In this document: piece after piece, positions 13,201-26,500 of the stretch
How the letters are laid out: each line of letters opens with the position of its first letter
Numbering within the stretch: position 1 is the first letter of the stretch
NCBI GenBank assembly: GCA_910574455.1
Contig: CAJSYZ010000009.1
Coordinates: 4,295,040 to 4,359,039, forward strand
DNA: 64,000 bases
DNA from: Trichaptum fuscoviolaceum
Lineage: Eukaryota > Basidiomycota > Agaricomycetes > Hymenochaetales > Trichaptaceae
Direction: 5' to 3'
Translations under genes and position numbers: made by a program
The notes under the pieces: model-generated
Database searches by the model: none
What the model saw: only the letters and a program-made list of their open reading frames with translations
What the model was told of the DNA's origin: nothing

Positions 13201-14346
13201 TGCCTTCCTTCAATATAGCCTCCAATATTGACACCTCTCAGATCCATCCCATATCCTTCCCTTCTCTAGACAAAATGTGGAAGTGCTTCAGCTTATCCAT
13301 CGTCGGTGCTACGGAAGGAAGTTACTCGCGACGTGTACGCGTCGAGACCGGTCGCGCCAGAAGCGGCCGCCTTGGCCTTGAGCAGTGCGGTGTTGAACAG
13401 GCCCGAGAAGCACGAGGCAGCCTCGACACCCTCTCGCAGGAGCTCAAGCAGCATGACAAGTGTTGTACATGCCAGGCGCTGCATCGCAAGATCAGCAACG
13501 AGCACCATGGAGGCTGAGTTGAGCGCGACGTACCTCCCCGACATCCACTGGGAAAGGTAGCCGATAGTAGTGCACATGCCTGCATCGTGGTCTTGAAGTC
13601 AACGCTGGAAGAATGGCCAGACCTGTGGCATGGCCAGTGTCATGTATCCTGAGTGACTCGCGACGACAACACCGAGCGAGATCATCGCGCCACGACGCGC
13701 ATCTTGACTTGGACATGCACTCGACAAGCCGCACTTGATGAGGCTGCTGAGCGCAAGGAGATTTGTGCCGGAAGGAAAGACGTTGCGAGCGTGTCGATGA
13801 TGTGCAGCGCGGAACGCAAAGGTGTGTCTTCATGGGTTCGGCCCTACTAGTTGAGGAATGTCATTGTTGAGCAGAGGTTCCTCCTGCATTCTTTGTCAGT
13901 ACACGACGCCTTGCGATGACCCGGAACAACGCACCAAGATCAACAACGTCTAAGCGACATCGAAGACATACCTCACTCTCTGCTCACTGCCCGCAACCCG
14001 CACAGTACACCGCCATTTTCGCCTGGAAATCCCGAATGTCGTCCTTCTCCTCCATGTCCCTCTCAATGCACGTCACCGACGTGTGCACGTACGTCGCCGC
14101 TCTCTGGATCTTGCAGGAAACTCTTGAAACTCTGACAGGGTGGTCGAGAGCTACAATCGTGATTCGTGAAGACGCAAGAAAGCGAAATGAAAGTCTGGAG
14201 AGCGGCGTTACTAAATTGTCACATCCTCCAAGTTGACCGTGACCGTGACTCCCCGGAGTTCCGGAAGTTGGCCGCCGATTGCGGACCTGCACTCTTCCTC
14301 CGACGTTCATCACCAGCCCAGATGAAACTTGATTTAATATCTCCAC
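10215..14346 (-). pseudogene. Minus-strand relic block after gene 2 (second repeated family)
   Basis: This block is repeated, with divergence, after genes 3, 4 and 6. Peptides conserved between copies occur mainly on the minus strand, in 5' to 3' order: MNVGGRVQ...NRRP near 14310; MVLVADLAMQRLACTTL near 13520-13470; FNTALLKAKAAAS near 13400; PEPISLLQNYYEGTRK near 12700; ANALIAHGPLYSATLF near 11560; and FVLGSPLLLIDEE near 11330, followed by a stop. These lie in different frames, and the equivalent segment in another copy is often in yet another frame, so I read it as a decayed or heavily spliced gene. No known domain is recognised. It is convergent with gene 2 and divergent from gene 3. Confidence 0.45.
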
Positions 14347-15054
14347 TGCACAATGACCAACTCCCAGAGCTGCTTCTCATATCATGTCAGGCAACTAGTA
14401 ATTGCTGTACTACAAAGAGTCGCAGGTCAGTCACAAGGTCAGAACACCAAGCAAGCTGATGTGAATGAAAGTGAACGTAGGGGGATATCCTATCACCTGA
14501 AGTAAGACCCGTTTCGTGGTTCAAGCTGGGGGTCGTTCCACGTGCGCTGCTGAGCCAGACTGGTCTCGCCCTTTATCGCCGATGGATCGCGATCTTCCGC
14601 CTTCCTTCATCACCGCACAATACGAGAGATGAGTGACGCCCTTTGCCTTCTGATTCAGTTGCTTTATCAAGCCAACGCTTGTGACGCTTGTACGTCAGTC
14701 TTGGTTCTATCCCGAGGGTCAGGTACACGTGGCATTATCTGGCGATGATGAAACCCCGAAGCACTATGGAAATCCTTTTCGGACATTGGTTGTGATGGAA
14801 TAGCAAGGTTTTATGGTTAAGCCTCGCACAAGATGTAATGAGAAGTACATATGTCGACTTCAAGTTTGCAAGATATCGAACCTCTCATTGTGCCGAAGAT
14901 TCGGATCAGCACTGGAGATGAACCTTCTATTACTGCTGTCATACTCCACCCTGCCTCGCGGAATTCGCATGTTCAATGATACAGTCCAGCCTCTTCAGCG
15001 ACGACGATTCTCCTTTCTCCCACTTCCCACCTTCTTCTGCTCGTAGTCGACGAT
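14347..15054. promoter_or_regulatory. Upstream region of gene 3, between divergent units
   Basis: About 700 bp between the minus-strand relic and the gene 3 ATG, conserved at 22960-23531 (gene 4) and 34114-34742 (gene 5). Shared landmarks are CTGCTGAGCCA, TTTATCGCCGATGGATCG, an ACGTGRCATTATCTGGCG-like stretch ending in AACCCCGAAGCACTAT, and AACCTTCTATTACTGCTGT. The geometry fits a bidirectional promoter. No individual factor site is claimed. Confidence 0.4.
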
Positions 15055-18000
15055 ATGCCAGGTTCGTCTTTTCCTACCGCGGTCTACGGATCTTGCTGAC
15101 GAACTTTCGCAGATCCAGAAATAGGTTTGCAATTACAAGTAGCTCGTGTCCAATGAGATATTGATAACGTCTAGGTGACAATTCGACGCAAGTGCCGAAC
15201 GATATCCTTCTCCGACTTGTGGGCGCCACCGAGGAAATCCGCGACCTTCTTCGCCAGAAGGCTGGTCAAGGACATGGTAAGATGCAATTCCCCAGAGCTT
15301 CAACGCACGCTGATTTGTAACTCAGAGACAGCTCAGCAAATCGACCAATCTTTACATCAAAACGAAGATTCACCAGAAGTAGTAGTCACTAATCAGGATC
15401 CTCCCAACGACCATGCGGCAATCGTTGAGATCAACGATCACAGTAAGTAATTGTATATGTAAGATGATAGTTACTGTCTTGGCTCAGATGTATGAACAGA
15501 CAATTGGCCAAGCGTTAAAAAGATAGCGGAATACAGAATCAGATGTGCGAAGCACAAAAGGTATTCAACTCTATCTATCTCATCAAACAAGGTTGATACG
15601 ATGAACTTGTGTTCAAGCGAGTGTGAGAAAATGCAGGTGGAGGTACGTATGGAACCTTTATTGAGTGAATATTCTCGTAATGACAAAGAATAGTTGGGAT
15701 GCTTCATTGCACACTTGGGAATTGTCGGGGGCGACAAAAAGGAAATTGAAAGGGCAGAATCGCTTCGGAACGGATTGCTTAATACCGTGCAATGTCTGGA
15801 GAAGGCTTTCAACACGACTACCGATGGTACGTGGTCCTATCTTGTAGGCGAAGATATTGCTTGAGTGCCGACGGTTTGTCAGGGAGACAGACTGCAATAA
15901 ACGAAGTTCGAGAGTCCTTCGATAGGTTTGATGACTTCGTTCGTAACTTCGCTTACAGCCCGCACCAGAAAGATGCAGTATATCCTGATAAAGTCGAACA
16001 ATGGTGGAACATCACTCGTGTGAGTTCAGAGTACCTCTTGCAAATGCAAAGGATTTATCCTTCTACGCAAAGAATGGATATCTTAAAATACGCGGTAAGG
16101 ATTAAATTCTATCAACCCACAGCTTAATCTCTAATGATGCGTGGTACAGACCTCGTACGTGGTGATAAATTTGTCGAATGCTTGGAGTTCATCCACGACG
16201 CCTTCTTCTCGGAGTTGGAAACGGCGATGAGCGGCGTCGTCAAAGCACTGTCAACATTCGAAGAGAATTGTAAGTAGTTAGGTCTGTGAATCTCTGGTAT
16301 TGTTCACGTTCTCTAATGGTGGCCGTCTTGATTCTCACGTAGCTGCGAGTGAGTGGCTAGCGAGGCAGAAGATAAAGGACTACGAAAACCGATGTGCGGA
16401 ATACATAAAGATTGTCTTCCCTTCCTCGAATGATATCGGAGAGCAGGATGCTTGGCCAAAGTCTCATGAGTACGAGTACTTCGGAAAACGACTTGCGGAG
16501 CACAGAAGGTATGGCATCCCGTATACGTATCACTATCCGATCTGACATGCTCGTCTTTAGATTGTGTGAGGACATGCGGGTAGAGGTAAGTAAGTAGCTT
16601 CTGCAGTTCAGATGTTGCGTTAACGACATTTCAGTTGGACCACCTTGCAACTCACTATATTATTATCGGTGGTGACAAGGAGGTCATTAAAGCAACAAAT
16701 ATGCTCAAGGAGGAGCTACTCTCTCATGCTCAGTATCTTGAGAATGCCCTTCTTAGTCGACCGGGAGGTTGGTAATATTCCATGTGATGGGCGAGCAAGC
16801 TCTAATATTCAGTTTTAATAGATTTCCGAACGGAAATGAGCAACGTGATCCAAAGCCTTCTATTTGCTGTCATTCGCTTTCAAAGCAGTCTCTATCATCA
16901 AAAACACGCGTTTTACTTCCGAAAAGTCAAGCAATGGGTAACTTGCACATGGGTGAGTACCGCGTCTATGGTGGACATGTAACATTGATTCATTAACGCA
17001 TAGATCGGAGTGCACAGAATTTTGAGTATGCAAAAAGGAGATTGTCGATGGTAACTGTATTTCTGACGGTATCGTTGGTTTAGGTTTGTTGCAACGCGGG
17101 GAAGAGTTTCAATGCATGTCTTACGCCTGCAACACTTTCCTTTCTGAATTTGACCGCGCGATGATCGGTATGACGCATGGAGAACAAGTGAAATCGGAAG
17201 AGAAGTCCTTCAACGCAGTACCGGAAGAACTGAAGACGTTCGGAAAGGAGTGTAAGTAGCCTGGCATGCATCATCTTTATACTATCTCTGACTGCAAACT
17301 AGCCCTACCGAAATTCCTTGTCGACCAGATGGAGAGGGACACAACACGATATATCAACTTAACGACGATCGCCACCTTCTTCTCCAGTGTGACGGCGACC
17401 ACACTGCAATTCACGTACGCGCCGACGGACTCGGAACCGTCCAACTCCTTGAGAGGTGTAGTCAACCTTTTCTGGTTCTTGTCGCTTGTCTTCAGTGTAT
17501 CGTCGGGGGTGAGTAGCTTGCTGGGCTTGACGTGGAGGAAGTCCTCAATGTATGTAATCTATTTCATCTATTACTCAGGCAATACTGATGAGCGTTGAAG
17601 ATACGATTCTCGTGTTCCTCCGAACTTGATTCGCATGTGGTTCGACAAGGCGCCCATGTTGTTCCTGATTATTGCGGCTATCGCGTTTGTTCTTGGATTG
17701 AACCTTTCGCCTATCTGTCTCTCCAGGTCCGTCGTCATTCTTCTTGAGACCAGCACAAAGACTCATTAATGGCCAGCCTCAATATGTTTCTTTGTCAACG
17801 ACCATTCTCACCGGGTCACATGGCTTGTGTCTATTGATAGTTACATTGTGGTTCATATATCAGCTCAAATATGATTCCGTCTGGGCAGTATGGATTAGGA
17901 AGGTTTATCTGTGGATTGGGGGTCTTCGAGCTTGGAAGTGGATCAAGGATCTACTCATCTCGAGTTCGATATGGATTCGACACCTACGACAGCAATACCG

Positions 18001-19068
18001 AGAAAAGAAGTTACATCTGCATCGGAACTTCTTCTGGTATTTCCACCTTTTGGAGGTAAAACCAAAGTTTGTGCTGACATCTCAAAATAGGGCATTCGCG
18101 ATTGACAACCGCGTAGCACGTCTAAATTATGAAATCGGTGATGATAACATGGACAGTGACTGGCCAGAACCGTACCTTCTCTCAAAACTCGTCCGGTGCT
18201 TCGCATATCCGATCAAGAAGTGCTGGCTAGTAACAAAGAAGGCCCTTTACAACCTTGGACGTTTTCTCAGGAAGCATATAGGCATATCCTATCATAGAGG
18301 ACATACTGACGGGGACGTTGAGTCTATGGGAGTGGAAGGCGAGGAAGAAGTCAAAGCGCGGGAGGAAACCTCTCCCGTCGCGAAATTGAAGAGCGAGTTT
18401 CGTAAATCTCTGCGGAAGATGTTTAGTGATGATAATCGGGTGGAAGAAATCATGAGGGACATTGCATTCTGGGAAGATGGAAGGTAAGGACCACAAATAA
18501 GTACCAAAGCAGTGCACTAACCTTAACTGTCATGCATAGCGAAGAAGATGCCGAGAAATATCTCAAGAAAGAACTTTGGGGTTATCCAGATCTGCTGAAA
18601 AAGTTCTTTGATGTCGTACGGCCAGCCTTGGTTGAAGCACGTGACGACGAAAAGGCGCAAAGAGAGAAGGAGGAACAGGAACGTCGAGAGCGGAGGCACA
18701 TCAACATCAACACCGATCCTCCACATCCAACTTCCGACAGCGGGGATCAAGACATGTATCGCGCTGCATCTGCCCCACCCCATGACGCTTTAGATTCCCC
18801 AGACATCACGCCTGACTCCCCACATGTGACAGAGATAGAACCCCGTCAAGATAGCCAAGTTCAGCCGGAAGACCATCTTCTTCGACCTCCGTTGGCGGCG
18901 GTAGTGATCCGAGAGGAAGCAGACCCTAATGCCCGAGATGAAAATCTGCGAATTGATGCTCTCGGCGAAGAAGAGAGACCGCATTCGCATACCGAAGTTG
19001 AGAAAGCTCCGTCTACTTCAGAAGACTACCGTGAAGGATCACAGAGCAACAAAGAGTCGGGAGAGTGA
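15055..19068 (+). pseudogene. Array gene 3: membrane-protein paralogue with a 1-nt frameshift
   Basis: Exon plan as in gene 1: exon 1 at 15055-15061, intron 15062-15112, exon 2 at 15113-15124, giving MPDPEIGDNSTQ. Both helical modules and 22-nt microexons (16073-16094, 17004-17025) read open, as does the first membrane exon (PTDSEPSNSL loop). In the third hydrophobic segment, AACCTTTCGCC at 17701 lacks one base relative to AACCTGTTCGCC in gene 4, so the frame shifts before the exon end. No alternative splice that I tried restores it. Downstream exons (17776 on) are still open in the original frame and keep the tail with LWGYPDLLKKFF. Recent inactivation, a sequencing error, or an unusual splice are all possible. 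The post-membrane stretch differs from the other copies and has no TGVKW repeat. Confidence 0.75.
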
Positions 19069-22000
19069 TAATATAACCTGGTGAAGTGCTGTAGTTCTTG
19101 TGCGTATAACTGGTCTGCACGACACAAAGACGATGTGCACGGAGCATTGCCTCATTAGCCTTTCTCTCTTGTATAGTTTCTGACATGCAATTCGTATTTG
19201 TTCTAACCCCGATAAATGTCAACGTACTCAGGAGCGGAGGTAAAAGACAAGAGGAAGCCGTAAACACTCATCGATAAAATTAATCCTTCCCAGACGACTG
19301 GCTCCTAAGACCTTTGTAGTTCTCCGGGATGACTGCAGATATGACGCACTCCGCTTGGCCCCTGGCGATCATCGCCGATCCTTCGCGGTCGATGCTGTCC
19401 AATTGGCAATCCAGATCGGAATCGACTAAGAAAGTCTCCGGATATTGAAGACAGCAGAAGGAAACCCAGCACCCTTGTTCTTTAAGAGAGTAGCTTTGAA
19501 GCCGTTGATGTCCGTAGCACTCTGCCCACCGGTGAAAGATTTTATTTATGGTGGCAACCAGAAAGACATCGTGGAGAGACAGTTGCGGTATGGCGGTGGT
19601 TTACATTCTCACGGTTCCAGGCACAATAACTTCGCCGACTCCGAGTCCCCCTTGTTCTGGTCTTTGGTCGATTGACCAAGTCTCGCGATTGCACCAATAC
19701 CCGCACTTCATTGTTAGAAAGTATTGCAATGAATTTTTATCCCAATCTTACATCTCTGGTGCCCTGAGGTAGAGATAAACGCAAATCACTTTCGTATTGA
19801 TTTCTATGGGAGACAATGGCCGGGGTAACAAAAGGACCTTACGCACTACAGTATAGTACAGTGAACAAATGTACCACTAGGGGAATGTTCGTCGTCGTCG
19901 ATCAGCAGCAACGGAGAGCCCAGCACAAGCTCTGCCCAAGTATCGACCGTAGCCATCTTAGTATCCCTGCCCGCACCAGAGCCCTCCTTTCTTGACCAGA
20001 ACCAGACCGATCTAATTCAATGGACCCGCCAACTTTCATCACCAGCACGCTCCGCCACTCATGAAACCTCGCAAACGCTACCTCGGGGTCCGGCTTCTCC
20101 AACATCCAACAAGGGAATTGTGTAAAAAATACAACTTGAAGGTTGCCGAGGGTTGCAGAGTAAAGGGTCCGTGGGCGAATAGGGCGTTTGCAGTCGGTGG
20201 GGTCGCCGACGGGGTTCAATGCGCCGCTGCGCACGTGTAACGAGCGGCAATCCAACCCCTCCCTCCTGCGAAGGACTGCGCAGAGACCAACGGCACGCAT
20301 GCGCGAGAAGGTGAGAGCTTTGATGGGCTGTGCGAGGTCGGGTCGTTCTTTTCTTATGAGTATCGTGGAAACGACTTGGGCAGAACGGCCAACAGGTCTT
20401 GGTTATGATTGCACGGCACGGCCGGATGAAGAACAATACCTTACGAGGAGGGAGATGGGGCCACGAGAAAGAGGAGACGCAATGCCGAGCGAGGTTGGAA
20501 CCAGAAGAGAATGACCGGGACAGTGGACCTTCATAGTCCTTCCGAGTCGGTGCAGATTGGGCGCAAGGAGCGATCTACGTACGAGCGTCACGCCCAGCCT
20601 TTCCCGCATCCGACCCAGCTCAACTTCTCCGTCCCTCGCTGCTGCCTCTTCCCCGCCATCGATGTGCACATGTAGAACCATGCACTTCAGATGGAAGAGG
20701 TGGACGAGAAGGACAGAGGAGGGGGAAGACAACCGGAAGGCCTGCATCCGCCTAAAGTGTGTTTGCATGGTGGGTGAGGGACTGACGCACCGAGGCGAAG
20801 GACAAGCACGCTCGGTCACGCTGGGCATTGCGCACCGTAAGAAGATGTTCGCATTCAACGTGACACCACCGTAGCAGAAGTGTCGAGAGGTGTGATTAGT
20901 GATCGTGAAGAGTGCAAAGACTCTGCATCCGTGTTAACGTCACATCCGAGACGCAGGAGTCTAAATACGATGAGGAGGTCTCGGCAAGGTCATAACGAAG
21001 CGACGACAAACCTGAACAGGGAGAAGGATGTCAGTATCGGTCGTGCAGGCATAAATATATTGTCACAGTTAAGACAGAATCCATATGAAGTCTCAAGTCT
21101 CATACGCCCGATAAGACGTCGAAATAAAGGGTCTCTTTCTCTAGCTCGCGCTGGAAAGCAACACTCACTTTTTGTCATCGATCGCATACATGCCAAGCCA
21201 TGGCACCAACGCGTGCGCGACGAGGCCTTTGACAGCTTGATGAAGTAGCACAGCGATTGCCAGTGCTGCGGATTGCTCTGTCTGAAGAAGGTCCTCTGGA
21301 TGCTCTTCGTTGCACTCAATCGCGTGCCGTCGTAGTAACGAAGGGAGATGGGTGGCAGGAAGTGCTGTCCCATCGCAGCGAATACGGTGTCGAAGGTTTC
21401 TGCAGCACTTTCGTTCTCCACGGAAATGGCTGATTTGACTTCGAAGAGCTTATCGTCTCTAATCGACGCGGTGTCGTCGCGTTGGCGTTCTCGTCTTCGA
21501 TATTGTTAGCCGAAGTTTCGAGTCGCCAGCGTGAAAAGATCGGAGAGCTTCTGATTAGCTAGTAGAGTTAGCCAAGGGTAAATCAGGATTTGAAATTTAC
21601 TCACCAGCGCCCAACTATTTGCATTTTTGTGTCCTGACTACGTCGGCACTGACTGGCTCATGTGGAGGTGACTCGTGTCCAAACGCCCTTGTCAGGACGC
21701 CGAGGAGGAGACTGCACTCCCTCAGGTGCGCTGCCCGTATTGACGCCATTAAAAGCCTACGAATCGCGTCTGCGAATTATGGATGAAATGCATCCTTTCC
21801 TACTGCCTCCGCGACCGCACCAGCCGCACACATAACGGTATCTCTCTCCTCCCCTTCTCCAGACAAAACGCGGAACTGCTTCAGCTTGTCCATCGTCGAT
21901 ACTGCGGAAGGAGGTTGCCTTGCGACGCGCGCGCGCCAATCCCAATCGTGCTAGAAGCGGCTGCCTTGACCTTGAGCGTTATGGTGTTGAACATACCCAA

Positions 22001-22960
22001 TAGCTGCTCTTTGAGACGCGCGAGGAAGCCTTCGACAACCTCCTCCAGTGTCACGCATCGTACTTGCCAGGTGCTGCGTTGCGAGATCAGCAACGAGCAC
22101 CATGGAGGTTGGGTTGAGCGCGGCGTACTTGTGGATGCACCTCTTCAATGTCCACTAGCGAAGGTGGGCGACAGCAGTTCACGCGTCGGCATCGTGGTCT
22201 TGAAGTCAACGCTCGAAGACCGACAAGACCTGTGACATGACCGGCGTCATGTATCCCGAGTGACGCACGACGATTATAAGGAGCACGATCTTCGCGTCAC
22301 GACGCACACTCGACATCAACAAACTGTACTTGATGAGGCTGCTGAACGTAAGGAAGATTTGTCCGACAGGAGTGAAGTTAAGAGCCTGTCGATGATGTGC
22401 AGCGCGAAACGCAAAGATCTGTCTTCATGGGTATGGCTCCGACCAGTTGAGGAATGGTGTGTTGAGCAGAGCAACCACCTGCATTCTTAGTCAGTACGAG
22501 ACACCTCGAGATGACCGGAGCGACGTACCAAATTCAGCGACGTCTCGCAACATCTAGGACATGCCTCGCTCTCTGCTCACTGCCCACCGCACAGCATACC
22601 GCCATCTACGCCTGGAAATTCCGGATGTCATCCTTCTCCTCCATGTCGCTCTCAATGCCAAGAACGAAGCTTGCCGCTCTCATGATCTTGCAAGAGGATC
22701 TCTAAGCATGTATTGTGCTCCTGGATTGCTTCAGCGGTGCTTTCATGGCTAAGCAGAAGCGTTGAAACGTACAGCTAGACTCTAGTGATGTAGCGTCCGC
22801 GGCGTCGATTGTCACATCCGTGACCGTGACTTCAACTTGGCCACCGTTTGCCGGCCCGGGTCTGCACTCTTCCTCACAGGCCCAGATGAAACTTTGTTTG
22901 ACGCTCTCCGCTGCACGTTGATCATCGCCCCGGGCTGCTTCTCATATAATGTCAAGCGAC
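19069..22960 (-). pseudogene. Minus-strand relic block after gene 3
   Basis: Second copy of the relic family. Minus-strand traces include NPTSMVLVADLATQHLAS near 22110, FNTITLKVKAAASS near 21990, MENESAAETFDTVFAAMGQ near 21400, EAAARDGEVELGRMRERLG near 20630, FARFHEWRSVLV near 20070 and a C-terminal part near 19920. Adjacent conserved pieces sit in different frames. The segment that holds the start-like MNV in the block after gene 2 is partly deleted here near 22880 (TTCCTC runs straight into ACAGGCCCAG). I take this as a dead copy. It holds no recognisable mobile element, and its function is unknown. Confidence 0.45.
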
Positions 22961-23531
22961 TATTATACGACAAGTCGCAGGTCAGTCACAAGGATGAGAG
23001 AGAACGTAGGGATATTCATACCCTGAAGTAAGAGCTGATTCATGACTTAAGTTGCGGGTCGTTCAACGCCGTGCGCTGCTGAGCCAAACTGGTGTCACCC
23101 TTTATCGCCGATGGATCGCGATATTCCGCCTCCCTTCATCAGCGCACAATACGAGAGATGAGTGACGCCCTTCGCCTTCTGATTCTGTTGCTTTTCAAGC
23201 CAACGCTTGTGACGCTCGTACGTCCGAGGGTCTGGGACACGTGACATTATCTGGCGATGGTGAAACCCCGAAGCACTATAGGTACTCAATTACAACAAGT
23301 AGCATTTCTTATCGCAGAAGAAGGATTGTATGTATTTTACTCGACTTCTAAGATATCGAACCTCTTGCGCCAAGGACTCGGATCAGCGCTGGAAATGAAC
23401 CTTCTATTACTGCTGTCATACGCAACCCTGCCTTGTGTTGTACGCATGTTCTATATTAGAGTCCATTCTCATCAGCGAAGAAGACTCCCTTTCCTCCCAC
23501 TTCTCACATCCTTTTGCTCGCAGTCGACGAT
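22961..23531. promoter_or_regulatory. Upstream region of gene 4
   Basis: Paralogous to the upstream regions of genes 3 and 5, ending in the CT-rich leader TTTTGCTCGCAGTCGACGAT directly before the ATG. No gene is supported inside it. Confidence 0.4.
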
Positions 23532-26500
23532 ATGCCTGGTTCGCCCTTTCTTACTGCGAGTTATGATTCCAGCTGACGAACTTTCACAGATCCAGAAATA
23601 GGTATGTGATTATCAGTAGCTCGCGTCCAATGAGATATTGACAACGTCCAGGTGTCAATACGACGCAAGTGCCGATCGATATACTTCTCCGACTTGTGGA
23701 CGCCACCGAGGAAATCCGCGACCTTCTTCGCCAGAAGGCTGGTCAAGGACATGGTAAGATGCAATTCCCCAGAGCTTCAACGCACGCTGATTTGTAACTC
23801 AGAGACAGCTCAGCAAATCGACCAATCTTTACATCAAAACGAAGATTCACCAGAAGTAGCAGTCACTAATCAGGATCCTCCCAATGATCATGTGGCAATC
23901 GTTGAGATCTACGATGACAGTCAGTAATGGTATATGTTATATGATGGCAACTGAATTGGCTCAAATGCATACACAGACAATTGGCCAAGCGTCGAGAAGA
24001 TAGCGGAATACAGAATCAGATGTGCGAAGTACGAAAGGTATTTAACTCGATTTATCTCATCAAATCGAGTCCAATACCATGAACTTCTTTCTATTCAAGC
24101 GAGTGTAAGAAGATGCAAGTAGAGGTACGTATCAGGCCTTTATCTACCATATATTCCCGGAGTAACAAAGAATAGTTGGGATGCTTTATTGCGCACTTGG
24201 GAATTGTCGGGGGCGACAAAAAGGAAATTGAAAGGGCAGAATCGCTACGGGACAGATTGCTTGATCCCGTGCAATGTCTGGAGAAGGCTTTCGATGTGAC
24301 CCTCGATGGTACGTGGTCCTAATGTGTAGGCGAAGCTATTGGATGAGTGACGACGGTTTGTTAGGGAGACCGACTGCGATGAAGGAAGTTCGCTGGTCCT
24401 TCGATAGGCTTGATGACTTCGTTCGTGATTTCGCTTGGAGCTCGCACCAGAAAGATGCAGTATATCCTGATAAAGTCGAACAATGGAAGAGCTTCACTTT
24501 TGTGAGTTCAGAGTACCTATGGCATACACAAAGAATTAATCCTTCTACGCGAAGAATGGATATTTCAAAATACGCGGTAAGGATAAAAGTCTATCAACCC
24601 GAAGCTTGATCTCTAATGATGCGTGGTACAGACCTCATAGATGATGGTAAATTTGTCGAATTCTTGGAATTCATCCACGACTTCTTCTTCTCCGAGTTGG
24701 AAACGGCGATGAGCGGTGTCATCGACGCACTGACAACATTCGAAGAGAAATGTAAGTGGTTAAGTACTGTGAATGTCTGATATTGTTTATGTTCTCTAAT
24801 GGTGGCCGTCTTGGCTTCTTGTAGCTGCGAGTGAATGGTTAGCGAGGCAGAAGATAAAGGACTACGAAAGTTGGTGTGCGGAATACATAAAGATTGTCTT
24901 CCCATCCACGAATGCGATGGGAGAGCAGGGTGGTTGGCTAGAGTCTCATGAGTACGAGTACTTCGGAAAACGACTTGCAGAACACAGAAGGTATGGCATC
25001 ACGTATACGTATCACTATCCGATCTGACATGCTCGTCTTTAGACTGTGTGAGGACATGCGGGTAGAGGTAAGTAAGTAGCTTCTGCAAATCAGATGTTGT
25101 TTTAACAACATTTCAGCTGGACCACCTTGCATCGCACTATATCATAATTGGAGGCGACAAGGTGGTCATTGAAGCAACAAATACGCTCAAGGGGGAGCTA
25201 CTCTCTCATGCTCAGTATCTCAAGAATGCCCTTCTTATTCGACCACAAGGTTTGCTATATGCCTTGTGATGGGAAGCAAGCTCTAATATACAGTTTCAAT
25301 AGATTTCCGAACGGAAATGAGCAACGTGATTCAAAGCCTTCTATTTGCTGTCATTGGCTTTCAAAGCAGTCTCTATCATCAAAAACACGCGTTTTACTTC
25401 CGAAAAGTCAAGCAATGGGTAACTTGTACATGGGTGAGTACCGCGTCTATGGTGGACATGTGACATTGACTCATCAACGCATAGATCGGAGTGCACAGAA
25501 TTTTGAGTATGCAAGAAGGAGATTTTCTATGATATCTGTATTTCTGACAGAATCATGGGTTTAGGTTTATTGCAACGCGGGGAAGAGTTTCAATGCATGT
25601 CTTACGGGTGCAAAACTTTCCTTTCCGAATTTGACCGCGCGATGATTGGTATGACTCACGGAGAACTAGTAAATTCGGAAGAGAAGTCCTTCAACGCAGT
25701 ACCGGAAGAACTGAAGACGTTCGGAAAGGAGTGTAAGTAGCCTGGCATGCATCATTTTTATACTATTGTTAACTGCAAATAGCCCTACCGAAATTCCTTG
25801 TCGACCAAATGGAGAGGGACACAACACGATATATTAACTTGACGACAATTGCTACCTTCTTCTCTAGTGTGACAGCGACCACGCTCCAATTCACGTACGC
25901 ACCGACGGACTCGGAACCGTCGAACTCCTTGAGAGGAGTAGTCAATCTTTTCTGGTTCTTGTCGCTAGTCTTTAGCGTATCGTCGGGTGTGAGTAGTTTG
26001 CTGGGTCTGACATGGAGGAAGTCTTCAATGTGCGTGATCTTTTTCATTTATAATCTAGGCAATACTGATGAGTGTTGAAGCTACGACTCTCGTGTTCCTC
26101 CAAAACTGATTCGCATGTGGTTTGACAAGGCACCCATGCTGTTCCTGATTATTGCGGCCGTCGCGTTTGTTCTTGGATTGAACCTGTTCGCCTACTTGTC
26201 TCTTCAGGTTCGTCTAGCAATTGAGATTCAGAATACAGTCTAATGAGCAGCCAGCCACGATATGTCTCTTTCTCAACGACCATTCTCACCGGGATACACG
26301 GCGCGTGCTTATTGACCGTTACGAGTTGGTTTATATACCAATTAAAGCACGAGTCCATTTGGGCTGGTTGGGCCAGGGCAGTCATGAAGTCGATTACGAA
26401 AATCGCAGGATGGATCAGTACAGGCGTGAAATGGATGTGGAAGATGGGTATGACGGGCGTGAAATGGATCTGGAAGATCGTTATGACGGGCGTGAAATGG

